Shown here piece by piece: positions 17,001 to 28,300 of a stretch of 45,042 bases of DNA. Under the pieces are notes generated by a model. That model searched no databases and had not been told where the DNA came from. It saw nothing but the letters and a program-made list of their open reading frames with translations. Origin of the DNA: Pseudovibrio sp. Ad37 (GTDB taxonomy: Bacteria > Pseudomonadota > Alphaproteobacteria > Rhizobiales > Stappiaceae); the NCBI RefSeq assembly GCF_001623075.1, contig NZ_LMCF01000190.1:1-45042 (forward strand), given 5' to 3'. Position 1 is the stretch's first letter; the number at the start of each line of letters is the position of its first letter. Made by a program: the position numbers and the translations under genes.

Positions 17001-19319
17001 GAGCGGATACTGGGTCCCTTCATCAACACCCTCCCCTTGCGCATCCAGCTTGGTGACAGGGATTGGGTGAGCGCCCTTCGTGCTGTTCACCAGATACTTA
17101 TCGATCTGATGCACCATGAGTTCTCCTCGCTAACCGATGCGATTGAAGCCAGTGGGGTGGACCGTACTACACCACTCATCACTTCGCTGATTAACTTTCG
17201 CCATGCCGAGCTTCTGTCGGATGGGTCTCAAGGTACCTCTCACCGCGACTTACCAGGCGCCACGTACCTCACCGGCCATTATGGCACCAGTTACCCGTTT
17301 AACCTGACAATTGATGACTTCGGGGGAACATTCAAAGTCCAGACACAGGCCCCACATGGCTGCAATGCATCTGCGCTTTTAAGGATGACACTGGAGGGGC
17401 TGCAACACCTCACAAAAATCTATCCAGAAGCTAAAACGACACCAACACATCAACTTGTTGGTTTGGATCGGGATCTGGAGACCAAGCTCCTTGAATTTGC
17501 AGCAGGGGCAGAGTTTTTAGAGAGCTCAAACACCCTCCATGGCGGCTTTGAAGCCGCTGCTGTAGCGCACGGTGGTCAGGTTGCCTTGATCAGTGAAGAA
17601 CTCCAACTCACTTATGCTCAGGTGAACAGCCGTGCCAACAAGCTTGCCAGATACCTGGTTTCCAAAGGCGTTGGATATCAAGACCGTGTTGCGGTGTGCA
17701 TGCTAAAAACCGCTGATGCCGTCATCGCGCTCCTCGCCATCCTGAAAACCGGCGCAGCCTATGTCCCAATTGATGCAACCTATCCCTCCGAGCGGATCAC
17801 TTACCTGATTGAAGACAGCGCTCCGGCTCTGGTTCTGTGTGATGATCTAACCCTGCCTCAAATGGCAGAGATGGGTGTTTCTGAGAAGCTGATCAATCTT
17901 GATCAGCCTGACCCATGCTGGCAGGCGCTTGGCGAAGACAACTTAAATGCATCGGTTTCCCGCGAAGACACAGCTTATGTGATCTACACCTCTGGCACCA
18001 CGGGCAAACCTAAGGGCGTGATGGTACCGCACAAAGGTCCGGCTAATCTCGTTGCATGGTTCCAACAGCAAGGACAAATCACGCAGCAAGACAGAGTTCT
18101 CCTGTCCACCTCTCTTACCTTTGACATCTCAGTGGTTGAGATATTCGCCAGCCTTACCTGTGGTGCAAGCCTAATTGTGGCAGACCGCTCCCGCTTACTG
18201 GAAGGTTCGTATCTGGTTGAACTCATAGGTGAGTATCAGGTCACAGTCTGTCAGTTTGTCCCTTCTTTGTTGGGCTTCTTCCTGTCTTGTGAAGGGGCTG
18301 ACACTTGCTCGAGCTTGCGTTCGGTGCTGTGCGGTGGTGAGGCCTTTTCTTCCTATCTGGCAAAGCGCTGTTTCGAAGTACTGGGGCCCGTACGCCTGCA
18401 GAACCTTTATGGACCTACTGAGGCAAGCATATATTGCACGGCGCAAGAGGTTGAACATCACGCAGATTATCCGCCAGTTGTTCCGATAGGTCGCCCCATC
18501 GCGGGCATGACTATGCATGTTCTAGATCAGCATCTGGCACTTGCTGCTCCCGGTGTGGCGGGGGATCTTTATGTTGCTGGGCCAGGTGTTGCCACCGGAT
18601 ACCTGAACCGCCCTGAACTCACAGCAGAACGTTTTATTGATAGCCCGTTCAAAGCTGGAGAGCGCCTTTATAAGACTGGTGATGTTGGGCGCTATCTGAA
18701 AGATGGCACCATCGAGTATTTGGGGCGAGATGACTTCCAGATCAAAGTGCGTGGCTATCGGATTGAGCCCGGCGAGATCGTGCAGGCCTTGTGTCAGAGT
18801 GAAGGCGTGTCCAATGCTGTAGTCGTGACCCATCAGGATGAGGCCAAAGACACGCAGTTGGTAGCTTATGTATGCCCTGATAAAGGCGCTGGCTCGCTAA
18901 ATCCCGCTGCATTGCGTACCATCCTCGCCAGTCAATTACCCGAGTACATGGTGCCGGGGCTCTATGTGCAGCTGGATACCTTACCTTTGACGTCTAACGG
19001 CAAAATAGACCGTAGCCAGCTTCCTGAGCCCGATAGCGGCAGTGTTCAGCCGATCACCAGTTACGTGCCCCCTGAAACCCCGATGGAAGAGGAGCTTGCG
19101 CGTATCTGGGCCGAGGTGCTGCAGCTGGAGCGTGTCGGCATACGCGACAATTTCTTCGACATTGGCGGACATTCTCTTCGCGCCACACGCATTATTGCCC
19201 AAATGCATGATGTGTTGGGAATGGAAGTGCCGCTGCGCATCTTTTTCGAACGCCCCACCATTGAGCAGACACTCGATTACATTTTTGAAGAGCTGGAAGC
19301 AGCCGAAGAATATTCCTGA
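11019..19319 (+). CDS. pppA: NRPS PppA: A(Tyr)-T-C(ureido)-A(Thr)-T-C-A(Gly)-T
   Basis: A 2766-residue NRPS that starts the chain. Domains in rough residue order: A1 20-525, T1 with Ser559 in LGGSS, C1 620-1050, A2 1080-1580, T2 Ser1635, C2 1715-2140, A3 2175-2670, T3 Ser2719. Specificity codes read by eye are DASTVAAVCK (Tyr), DFWSVGMVHK (Thr) and DIVQLGLIYK (near the Gly code DILQLGLIWK). C1 has EHHLVHDG at 747-754, a signature I recall for ureido-forming C domains. C2 starts YPLTPLQEGIYFHH and has HHIIDDN (1852-1858), a divergent type that may dehydrate Thr. There is no TE, so the chain passes to PppB. ATG 11019 has no clear ribosome site; ATG 11052 follows AGG and may be the real start. 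The symbol comes from recall of the pseudovibriamide cluster. Confidence 0.9.
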   Translation: MEETNPRNQVTMNPGDLGNVVSHIEQVATKNASNPALVGDGKTISYREMLTATDQLASVLQSNAVGPEVTVAVCMPRTPEAIIALLAIHKAGGVYVPLDNNLPRKRLEFMLKDSKASVVVCTDETASLVQELSAEIPNSLQIVNYSKLDLTPFTSSTNQSVKPDQLAYIIYTSGSTGQPKGVMVEHRGLLNLVSEQARCFGLDETSRVLQFASLGFDASISEILVSLCCGAQLHFAPDGTLLAGDALKHIVKDRSISHLTVPPSLASRMDPLDYSSLKTVVVAGEAMPWSLVERWSGHVNLINAYGPTENTVCATLYKSSGETGSSDTVPIGKPISNVDVHLLDDDLKQVKDGGVGTLWLGGIGLARGYKNQPDLTAKVFRSVPGIATGRLYNTGDRARRLADGTLEFLGRLDEQVKVRGYRVELQEIEKCFSKLECIEHAHVTATTAYSKDPEILAYFTSRDGAFVPGVEEFKTNLSAFLPNYMVPSAFIHLDEFPLNVNGKIDRKALPAPDRYARGAQSNELPSTETQQILTRFWKDLLHVETVFCNDTLQTLGGSSLDAVQFLTRCRERFGPVLSLEDVFTGKKLSELAAKIQTSEEPDRSERSLTDYDLERTTFPVSHQQNGVWLLEKLTPGSLAYNAQCLIRMQGKVDASALQSALDLIVERHEIFRTTFHEDASGTTYQKVHQPVPARLDLVDLNTSMDSPELWKVVDREVSKPFDTSCLPLARWVLFKLDDDSSALLHIEHHLVHDGWSANIFLSEFLEAYEAFADRALPNLAPVPAQYRHYVGWQQSEDAEKTYEKQLAYWEEQLSGANFTLALPTDASRPETMSFKGKQSRLELTGTLLQKLEAYCKASGHTDYTVLLGVFHLLLSRYTGQKDLLTGSAVANRKTSFSEHMLGMFVNSVVIRSDLSNNPSFSEYLNRLRSTLSNAYDNEEVPFERVVRALQPERDLSRNPIFQVGFSYHNSKVPELARNDLNVSLYEAYSNNSVKFDIEVVILPRSSDSSDIPALTLLWNYATDLFQPQTIERMQENFFALLEQCLSEPSLSVASFSAVCEEERKHLLSLSAPTQPTKTSAPSAVVHRLEQLAKSQPQHTAILQDETSLSYGELEKQASCLAMKLRVHGVGKEKLVGVCMERNTDLIVALLAIWKAGGAYLPIDPALPEARMAFILQDSAPDLILCCRATHQSLASLPDNQNLYAFEDLAETTDHSVPMGPTLEPVCAEDLAYVIYTSGSTGQPKGVQIEHRHIARLIDTCQPLFNFTSSDVWSFFHSYAFDFSIWEIWGALSTGGSAAIVPEDVRRDPAQFYASCCKQGVTILSQTPSAFRAFMAAQAEAVTPHALRSVVFGGEALATPMLKNWFDNPVNAGCQMVNMYGITETTVHVSYKELTAENIHHYSEGSPIGRQLDDLSLHVLDDNLMPVPFGAAGELYVGGAGVARGYLNRPALNAERFIENPFLPGDRLYRTGDLARYATDGTLLYLGRNDSQVKVRGYRIELGEVEAALATHDELQHVVVTCRNVATSDALLVAYYVPVAQRTGLDSSALHSFAANLLPNYMVPSVFVELEALPLTQNGKLDHIALERYNVTQTKSKTFVSPEGDRETLLAQVWADILKVKQVGRFDNFFELGGHSLLAARVQASMHAKGFHLAAVDLLRRPVLKDLAQHIQSSVQQSATAGKTGTNQSPMSISGLSQMQIEHVAGSVPGGIQNVKDIYPLTPLQEGIYFHHRLSEQGDPYLLWSLMAFETAEALQSYLAALQKVMDRHDILRTVFVSEGLEQPLQVVLKNVKLKTCELDTDSLKGTGDVVAKLQALFDPRITKVDLREPSLLRVHYCYDADNKRWLALKLFHHIIDDNTSLKQLNAEVKAFMMEQGEALPAPVQFGKYVAFQQEQTRKEDTRNFFHDLFSGFESATAPFGLTGEHVHGADLDTDSTSTDSALTADIRELASRLGVSTASVFHFVWALVMARCSGQEDICFATVLLGRLQGLENAERILGPFINTLPLRIQLGDRDWVSALRAVHQILIDLMHHEFSSLTDAIEASGVDRTTPLITSLINFRHAELLSDGSQGTSHRDLPGATYLTGHYGTSYPFNLTIDDFGGTFKVQTQAPHGCNASALLRMTLEGLQHLTKIYPEAKTTPTHQLVGLDRDLETKLLEFAAGAEFLESSNTLHGGFEAAAVAHGGQVALISEELQLTYAQVNSRANKLARYLVSKGVGYQDRVAVCMLKTADAVIALLAILKTGAAYVPIDATYPSERITYLIEDSAPALVLCDDLTLPQMAEMGVSEKLINLDQPDPCWQALGEDNLNASVSREDTAYVIYTSGTTGKPKGVMVPHKGPANLVAWFQQQGQITQQDRVLLSTSLTFDISVVEIFASLTCGASLIVADRSRLLEGSYLVELIGEYQVTVCQFVPSLLGFFLSCEGADTCSSLRSVLCGGEAFSSYLAKRCFEVLGPVRLQNLYGPTEASIYCTAQEVEHHADYPPVVPIGRPIAGMTMHVLDQHLALAAPGVAGDLYVAGPGVATGYLNRPELTAERFIDSPFKAGERLYKTGDVGRYLKDGTIEYLGRDDFQIKVRGYRIEPGEIVQALCQSEGVSNAVVVTHQDEAKDTQLVAYVCPDKGAGSLNPAALRTILASQLPEYMVPGLYVQLDTLPLTSNGKIDRSQLPEPDSGSVQPITSYVPPETPMEEELARIWAEVLQLERVGIRDNFFDIGGHSLRATRIIAQMHDVLGMEVPLRIFFERPTIEQTLDYIFEELEAAEEYS

Positions 19320-19345
19320 CGCAGAAGCAGATTGTCAGCGTCATT

Positions 19346-19351
19346 GGGAGG
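19346..19351 (+). promoter_or_regulatory. Ribosome binding site that fixes the pppB start
   Basis: GGGAGG four bases before the ATG at 19356. The open frame extends to a TTG at 19332, but this site lies inside that extension, so 19356 is the better start. Confidence 0.7.
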
Positions 19352-19355
19352 ACTC

Positions 19356-22300
19356 ATGCAGGACGAATTAAACAAGCGCACACGTCGCTCTCTTACACCA
19401 GAGCAGCTTTTGAAGATGCGTCAACGCAGCGCGCTCAAGGCAGCCCCGCGTGATCAAGCCCCCCTGCCTCTGTCTTTTGCGCAAGAGAGGCTCTGGTTCC
19501 TCTCTCGCATGGAAGGCATCAATTCAGCCTATCATTTGACCCTTGGCTTGCGCCTTCGTGGCGAGTTAAACGTGACATACCTGCAAAGCGCGCTAGACCA
19601 GCTGATAGACCGTCATGAAGGCCTGCGTACAGTCATTACAGGTGATAACGGGGAGCTGTCTCAAAGCTTCTCACCCCGTACCTGTGGCTTTCCCCTGCGC
19701 CTACTCGAAATTGAGGTTGATAGCGAGCCAGAAACAGAGATTTGCCGTTTGGCAGAAGAAGAGAGCACTCGGCCGTTCGATCTGCTGCACGGACCGTTGG
19801 CTCGCTGTTGTCTTATCCGGATCAGCGAGACGCATCACGTGTTGCTGCTGGCATTGCATCACATCATTTCCGATGGGTGGTCCAACGGCCTCCTCCTCAA
19901 AGAGTTGGGTGAAAACTACTCTCATCTGGTAGAAGCAGGAACACCAATCGAGCGGGAAACACCCGATCTTGCATACGCCGATTATGCCGTATGGCAGAAA
20001 CAGCGGGAGCAGCTCAAAAAATTTGATGAGCAGAAGACTTATTGGAAAGAAACGCTTGCCGGTGCCCCCGAGCGTTTGCTGTTGCCAACGGACCGGCGGC
20101 GACCTGCTCAGCAAAATTTTGCGGGTGAACTTCTGCCGTTGGAGTTAGGCCCTGAGTTGAGTGAAAAGGTGCGCCAATTGGCGCGCAGCTCGGGCTCCAC
20201 CCCTTATTTGTTACTCATGAGCGCCTATGCAATCGTGCTTTCCCGTTTGTCTGGACAAGAGGATCTTGTCATTGGCACGCCATCTGCCAACCGTGTCCGC
20301 AAAGAGCTGGAAGAGATGGTGGGCCTGTTCGTGAACACACAGGCTTTGCGCTTTGATTTGAGCGAAAATCCCACTGTAAGCCAGCTGCTCACCCAGATGC
20401 GAGGCATTTTCCTCGACAGTCAGGATAATCAGTCTCTCCCTTTCGAGCAGGTGGTGGAAGCGCTCAGTCCTCAACGGTCCTTATCCTACACACCACTTTT
20501 CCAGGTCATGTTCGCATGGCAAAACACAGAGGGTGGAACAGCCCATTTCGCTGGTTTAGAATTGGACACTGTACAGCTGCCTCGCACCGCCTCCCAGTTC
20601 GATATTACACTTGAGCTGGTGGACAATGGCTCAAACATCTCCGGCGGCCTGGAATACGCGACAGCTCTGTTTGACCGCCAAACCATAGTTCGGCTTGCAG
20701 GTTATGTGTTACAGGCAGTGAAAGCCATTTGCGCAGACCCGGAACAGGCAGTCGCCGAACTGCCCCTTATGGATGCAGCCACACATACAGCAACATTAGA
20801 AGCTTCCCGTCTTGCATCCAAAGAAGTACCAGCAGAAAGCGCCATCCATCTGCCGTTTGAAGAGGCCGCTGCGGCCCACGGCGATCGGGTTGCATTGATC
20901 AGCAATGAGATCGAACTCACTTATGCTCAACTGAACAGTCAGGCCAACAAGCTCGCCAGATACCTGCGCTCTAACGGCGTTGCAAATCAGGACCGGATTG
21001 CGGTGTGCATGCGCAAATCCGCAGACGCAGTTATCGCCTTGCTTGCTGTCCTGAAAACCGGCGCTGCCTACATTCCAATTGATGCGAACTATCCCCCTGA
21101 GCGGACCAACACGCTTTTACAAGATTGCCAGCCCAAAACCATTCTGGCCGATATGCGTGGTCAGGAGCAGTTGGATCAACTCACCAAGCTGTCTGCCCAG
21201 ACTATTAATATTGAGAGGAGAAGAGATGAATGGGCTTCTCAGGATGAACGCGATTTAGATGTTCAAGTCGCGCCTGACCAACTGGCCTATATCATCTACA
21301 CGTCCGGATCGACAGGACAACCCAAAGGCGTCATGGTCGATCATCGTGCGATCTGGACTGTCAGGGACGCATGGAGCAACCTTTACGACTTCAAAGAACC
21401 ACCATGTGTTTTGCAGATGGCGAGTCTTTCGTTTGATGTTTTCACCGCAGACATTGTCCGCGCCCTCACTTTTGGAGGCAAGCTTGTCCTTGTGGATCAA
21501 GACGAGCTGGTAGACAGTACCGCCCTTCTCGCAAAAATTGAGCAGCATCAGATAACATTCGGTGATTTTGTTCCAGCAGTTTTGGACAATCTCACAGCCC
21601 ACTTGCATACAATCAGAAAACACTCAACCAGCCTCAAAACTGTCGTGTGCGGTTCTGATCGTTGGTCCTCCAAAGGTGCTTGCGAAGCACGAAAGGTCTT
21701 CGGGCCTACAGCGCACATCATTCATGCTTACGGCTTAACCGAAACCGCCATTGATTGCCTCGCACTCAGCTTATCCGAGGAGATTTCTCCGAACACTACA
21801 CTGAGCCTCGGCACTGCACTCAAGAATTATCAGGTCTTGCTTTTGGACACTTCCAGCCAACCTGTCCCCGAAGGGGTTGTTGGCGAAATCTGTATTGCCG
21901 GGTCTGGTTTGGCGCGCGGCTATTGGAACGCACCTGAACTCACGAAGCAAAAGTTTACCGATGTATCAATTGGTGATGGCCTGAGGATCTTCAAGACAGG
22001 AGATTTAGGCCGTCAGCTACGTGATGGGACAATCGAGTTTTTAGGGCGGAATGACCGGCAGGCAAAACTCCGCGGTTTTCGCGTCGAGCTTGGTGAGGTT
22101 GAAGCTGCTCTTGAAGCTGATGAACGCGTCACATCAGCCACTTGTGTTGTAAGACCTCACACCAGCGGCGAACAGCTTCTCGCCTATGTCGTCCTTGCGG
22201 ATAATGAGGGAACTGAAGTTCCTCAGGCACTGAAAGCGTTTCTAAGCCATAAACTCCCACACTTCATGGTGCCTGCCGGGATCACCGTCATCGACAAGAT

Positions 22301-25300
22301 ACCACTCACTCCCAATGGCAAAGTCGATCTGAAAGCCCTCCCGGACTTTGATCTGTCAACGCTCTCACAAACAAAGTTTGAGCCTCCACGAGCAGGCAGA
22401 GAAACGGAACTAAGCCAGATCTGGTGCGATGTACTCGGTGTCGCCAGTATTGGGCGCAACGATAACTTTTTTGCTCTGGGCGGCCATTCTCTGCTTGCAG
22501 TACGGTTAGCTCAACGTATCCGTGAAGCAACTGCCGTCGAAGTCCCGGCAACAATTGTTTTCACTGCCCCAACGCTGGCCTCTCTCGCCGAGGCAATAGA
22601 CAGCCAGACACGCACCGCAAAAAGACAGATTGAGCCCGCAGATAGAACACAGAACCTGCCGCTTTCCTCTTCTCAACAACGCTTATGGTATCTGGCAGAA
22701 ATGGAGGGCCAGAGCGAAGCCTACCATATGCCATTGGTTCTGGAACTGAAGGGTAAGTTGGACGCCCCAGCGCTGTCTCAAGCAGTTGAGAAAATCGTTG
22801 CACGGCACGAGGCTTTGCGGACGTGTTTCAGCCAGAAGAACGGGACCGCCTATCAGGACATTCAGCTAGTAAATGTTTGGCGGATGGGGGCGATTACGCA
22901 AGTGCCTGCGAATGAGACCTTACAGGATCATGTCGCCCGTTTGATCTCTGTACCCTTTGACTTGGAGGCGGGTCCGCTGTTTCGTGCGGATCTTTTGCAC
23001 TGTGACGAGAACCATCATGTGCTGGTGATTGTTATGCACCACAGCATTTCAGATGCCTGGTCCATGGGTATCTTCAGCAGGGAACTGAGTGTGCTTTATT
23101 CTGCTCTGTCCCAACATCAGGATACCAAGCTCCCCGATTTGAAAATCCAATATGCAGACTTCGCGCAGTGGCAGAGCAATGAGTTGAAGAATGGCTCATG
23201 GGAACAGCAAAAGCACTATTGGAAGTCCAGGCTCAAAGATACACCTGTGCTGCTGGAGCTGCCAACCGATCATCCAAGACCAAAGCGTCAATCCTTCAAA
23301 GGCACCGCAGTCCCGTTGAGTCTGGAGTCATCCTTAACTCAGAAGATGAAGGAGCTTGCTGCATCCAATCGGATCACGTTGTTTACCAGTCTTCTTGGGA
23401 TGTGGGCGCTGACACTGGCCAAGCTTTCAGGACAAAAAGATGTCGTTGTTGGCAGTCCGGTCGCCAACAGAGATCATTCACAACTCGACAACATGATTGG
23501 TTTTTTCGCCAACACACTGGCCTTGCGGGTGGAAGCGAATGAAAGCCTTACCTTGAAAGAGTACCTGTCGCAGGTGCAGACCACTGTTTTAGAAGCGCAG
23601 CAAAATCAGGACCTTCCCTTCGAACAGGTGATTGAGCATATCAACCCGCCGCGAAGCCTTGCGCATTCCCCCTTGTTTCAGGTGATGTTTGCCTGGGAGG
23701 GAGAGAACAATGACCGGTTCGAGCTTCCCGGCCTTTCTGTTGATGTACTCCCTCACCACCATGGCGGTGCCAAGTTTGATCTGCTGTTGTCGCTTCAGGA
23801 AAGAGACGGCCAGCTGAAAGGCGCGATCGAGTTTGCAAGCGACCTGTTTGAGGCAAAGACCGTCACTCGCATCGCAAAGTACTTTGAGCATGTTCTCACT
23901 CAAATGGTTGCAGACGTGGGTACGGAGGTCCGTTCAATAAGTCTGTTGAGCGAAGAGGAGCGAACGCTGGCGCTGGATGCATGGCAACAGCCTTCTGTGC
24001 CTTACTCTGAGTTTGAATGCATCAGCAGACGCATTGAAGAACACGCCGCTTGCACACCAACAGCCACAGCGCTGATCTTCGGCCAGACAAAACTCAGCTA
24101 CGACGAATTAAACACACACGCTAATCGGTTTGCCAATGCACTTGTGCAGGAAGGCATTCGCTCACAAGCAAACATCGCACTATGTGTAGACCGATCACCG
24201 GAAATGATCATAGCACTGCTGGGTATCTTAAAGGCAGGTGCTACCGTTGTGCCGCTGGATCCAGCTTACCCTGAGGCCCGCCATCAGGCCATCTTGCAGG
24301 ATGTTAAGCCTGATCTCGTCATAACTACAGATGCGTTAAAGCCCAAACTGCCAGTCGAATTTGCGAGTGCAACAGTCACTCTTGCAGAGCTTGCACAAAA
24401 GAGCCAACATATTTCGGCGGAGAATACGGGGCTTACCCCTGCCCCTCTTGACCCGGCCTATGTCCTTTACACCTCCGGGTCTACAGGCAAACCAAAAGGC
24501 GTGGTCCAGACCCACCGCACCCTGCGCAATCTGGTCAACTGGCAACTTAAACAGGTTCCGTCAGAAAGAGCCCCGTCGCGCATTCTCCAATTTGCCTCCC
24601 TCAACTTTGATGTGGCCTTTCAGGAGATTTTCTGCACGTTGTGTCAGGGCGCAAGCCTTGCGCTGCTGAGTGATGACCAGCGCAAAGACATCGGCAACCT
24701 TGCAGGCTTCATCAAGTCCAACGGCATTGAGCGCGCCCACTTGCCCTTTGCGGTACTGCAACAGATGGCAGGTCTTTTTGAGGCTAAACAGCTGCCGGAT
24801 GGCCCTGCTTGTGAAGTGATCACCGCTGGCGAGGCACTGCTGGTCAATGACAGCCTGCGGCAACTCCTTAAAGCACTGGGAGGGCGCTATTTTTACAACC
24901 AATACGGCCCCACTGAAACCCATGTGGTGACCCAGCACGTTCTGGATTGTGCGCGCATGGAGGATTGGCCAGCCTCCCCGCCCATCGGCAAGCCCATGGA
25001 GAACACCAGTGTGTTTCTTCTGGATGAGAGCATGCGACCTGTGCCTCCCGGAACGATTGGAGAGCTGTATGTGTGCGGAGACAATCTGGCTTTGGGTTAC
25101 TTTGGTCAGGAAGAACTAACCGCAGAACGATTTGTTACGCACTCGTTCGCCTCTCAAGGCGCGCAACGCTTTTATCGTACCGGTGATTTGGCGGCCTACC
25201 TGCCAGATGGCAGCCTTGCCTTCCATGGCCGTGCAGATGATCAGGTGAAATTCCGTGGGTTCCGGATTGAGCCGATGGAGATCACGAACTGCATCTTACA

Positions 25301-28300
25301 GATGGATGGCATTCTGGAAGTCGCCGTGATTTTGGACAAGCAAGCAGACCCCGAGCATGCCCGGCTCGTCTGTTACTTCGTCGGCACAAGACCCGCTGGC
25401 ACATTGCGGGCAGAGCTGAAAGCTCACTTGCCGGACTACATGATCCCAACGGACTGGATGCCTCTGGAAGAGTTGCCCATCACCCGGAACGGCAAGCTGG
25501 ATCGAAGAGCTTTACCATCTCCTGTCCGCACAGGGAGTACAGACTATGAAGCACCACTGCCGGGGCTTGAAGCAGATATTGCTCAGATTTGGCAGGTGGT
25601 GCTCAAGGTGGAACAGGTTGGCCGCACCGACAACTTCTTTGACCTTGGCGGGCATTCTTTGCTGGCGACCCGCCTGATCCATGCAATAAACAAAGAACTG
25701 TCACTCGGCCTGTCCCTCAGTGATCTTATTGAAAACCCGACACTTGTTGATCTGGCTGCCTCGGCCAGTACCAACACCGGCAAGGCAGAACACTCAGCGC
25801 TACAAATCCATGCAGATGAAGCAAACCGGTATGAACCATTTCCACTCACGGACATCCAGCAGGCTTACTGGGTTGGCAGGGATGACAGTTTAGGGCTGGG
25901 CGGCGTCAGCGCTCATGCTTATGAGGAAATTGAGATCCCTCACCTTGATCTTGAGAGATTCAACGCTGCTTTGAACAGGCTGATCCTTCGGCACGATATG
26001 CTGCGAGCTGTTTTTGCCAGCGATGGAACCCAGCGCATATTGGAGGATGTTCCTGAATACATCATTCAAACTGACGATGCCCGTGGTCGCAGTGAACGTG
26101 TCGTGGAGCGCATCATCTCAAGAAACCGGGAGGCCATGTCGCATCAGGTTCTGGATGCGGGAACATGGCCGCTTTTCGAGTTCCGGGCCGTACAGCTTGA
26201 GAATGAGATAACTCGGCTACACATTTCCATGGATGCGTTAATCGTGGATGCAGCCAGCAGCCAGATTTTCTCACGCGAACTGGCTACCTTCTATGAGGAC
26301 CCGCAGGCAGAACTTCCGAGGATTGAAATCACGTTCCGCGACTATGTGGTGCAGGAACTGGCGATGCGGGATGACTCCCGCTATGCGATTTCTCTGAAGT
26401 ACTGGCAAGACCGCTTGTCGGCTCTCGCTGCAGCACCGGAACTGCCGCTTGCAAAACAGCCAGAGAGCATCAGCAATCCCCGGTTCACACGCAGACAACT
26501 TGTTTTGGAAGAGGCCAAATGGTCAACGATCAAAGCAAAGGCACGAAAGTATGGTGTCACCCCCTCCGGCTGTCTGCTGACAGCCTTTGCGCGGGTGCTG
26601 GCCAAATGGAGCCAGTCGTCCCGGTTCACACTCAGCTTACCTGTGTTCAATCGCCAACCGCTCCACCCCCATATCAACCGTCTCATCGGCGACTTCACGT
26701 CTATTGTTTTGCTGGAAGTTGGCTCGGACCCGGCAAAGAGCTTTTCTGACAATGCAAAGGCAGTCCAGCGCCAACTCTGGAAGGATATGGATCATAGCGA
26801 AGTCAGTGGTGTGCGGGTTCTGCGGGAACTCACGCGCCTGCGTGGTGAGCAGCAAACGGGAATGCCCATCGTCTTCAACAGCACCCTAGTGGAGATGATC
26901 CCGGATCAGGAGGAAATTACGCTTTCCTCCGCATTGGACGCTCAAAATGTACATACCATCACCCAAACACCACAGGTGTGGCTGGATCACACCATCATGG
27001 AGATTGATGGTGAGCTACATTTCAACTGGGACAGCATAGACGAGCTGTTTCCAGAGGGCATGATGCAGGACATGTTTGATGCCTATTGTGCTCTGCTTGA
27101 AGTGTTGGTCACCTCTGATCACTGGCAACAGCATGTCCCCCAGCACTTTCCTGTCTGGAACGCTAAGGGCGCACTGTCACAACATTGGCCATTGATACAT
27201 GAGCTGTTTGAAGAACAAGCGCTCAAAACACCAACTGCTCCTGCCGTGATCTGCGGTGATCTGGTTTTGTCCTACAGCAAAGTCCGCCAGCGTGCCCGTA
27301 ATCTTGCCACTCTCCTTCAACAGAAGGGCCTGGCCAAAGGTGATCTGGTTGCCATTCAGATGCGGACCGGTTGGGAACAGAGTGTGGCTGTCCTCGCCAT
27401 TCTATATGCAGGGGGCGCATATCTTCCAATCGACCCGGATCTGCCGGCCAATCGCATTGAAGGAATTTTGCAACGGACCGAGTGCAGGCTCGTATGCGTC
27501 AAGACAAGCCAGAGTGACACACACAAGGGGCTTCCTGCGCTTGCTCAAACGGTTGATGTGGGCGGGGAACTGGATGCCTTAAGCGATGAGAAGCTGCAGG
27601 TTGTTGATACGCAACCAGATGACCTTGCCTACGTGATCTTCACTTCAGGTTCCACCGGGGAACCCAAGGGAGTCATGATCGATCATCGCGGAGCAGTTAA
27701 TACGCTCCTCGACATCAACCGCCGCCTAAACGTGCAGCCAGAAGATCGTGTGTTTGCCATTTCTGCATTGGGCTTTGATCTCTCAGTCTATGATATTTTT
27801 GGATTATTGGCTGCGGGTGGCTCTGTTGTCCTGCCCAATGAGGCTGAGGCAAAAGACCCTGCCCATTGGCTGGAGTGCCTCATTCGTCACAAGGTCACGA
27901 TCTGGAATTCTGCACCAGCTTTGCTTGGTGTACTGACAGATTATGCTCAAAGTGATCGCAAAAGTCTCGGCTCGCATTTGCGTGAAGTGATGTTGTCTGG
28001 AGACTGGATTCCACTTTCACTGCCTGAGCGGGTGCGTGCACTCGCACCGAACGCGCATGTCTTGTCTCTGGGTGGAGCAACTGAAGCCTCCATTTGGTCC
28101 ATCTGCTTCCCTATCCAGGATATCGCGCCGCATTGGAAGAGCATCCCCTACGGCAAAGCGCTCGACAACCAGCAATTTTATGTTCTGAATGACGCGCTGG
28201 CCCCTCGGCCCTGCTGGGTTACTGGTGAGCTGTACATCGGTGGCATTGGACTTGCGAAAGGTTATTGGCGGGACGAAGAACAAACCAACCATCGTTTCAT

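Noticed and set aside
16170-17410. PppA C2 as an epimerisation domain
   Set aside because: The opening resembles E-domain starts, but the domain lies between T and A in the normal C position and a normal Gly module follows; a modified C domain fits better.
23037-23057. HHSISDAWS in PppB C2 as an inactive condensation motif
   Set aside because: Both His and the Asp are kept and Ala in place of Gly occurs in active C domains, so it gives no good reason to call the domain dead.
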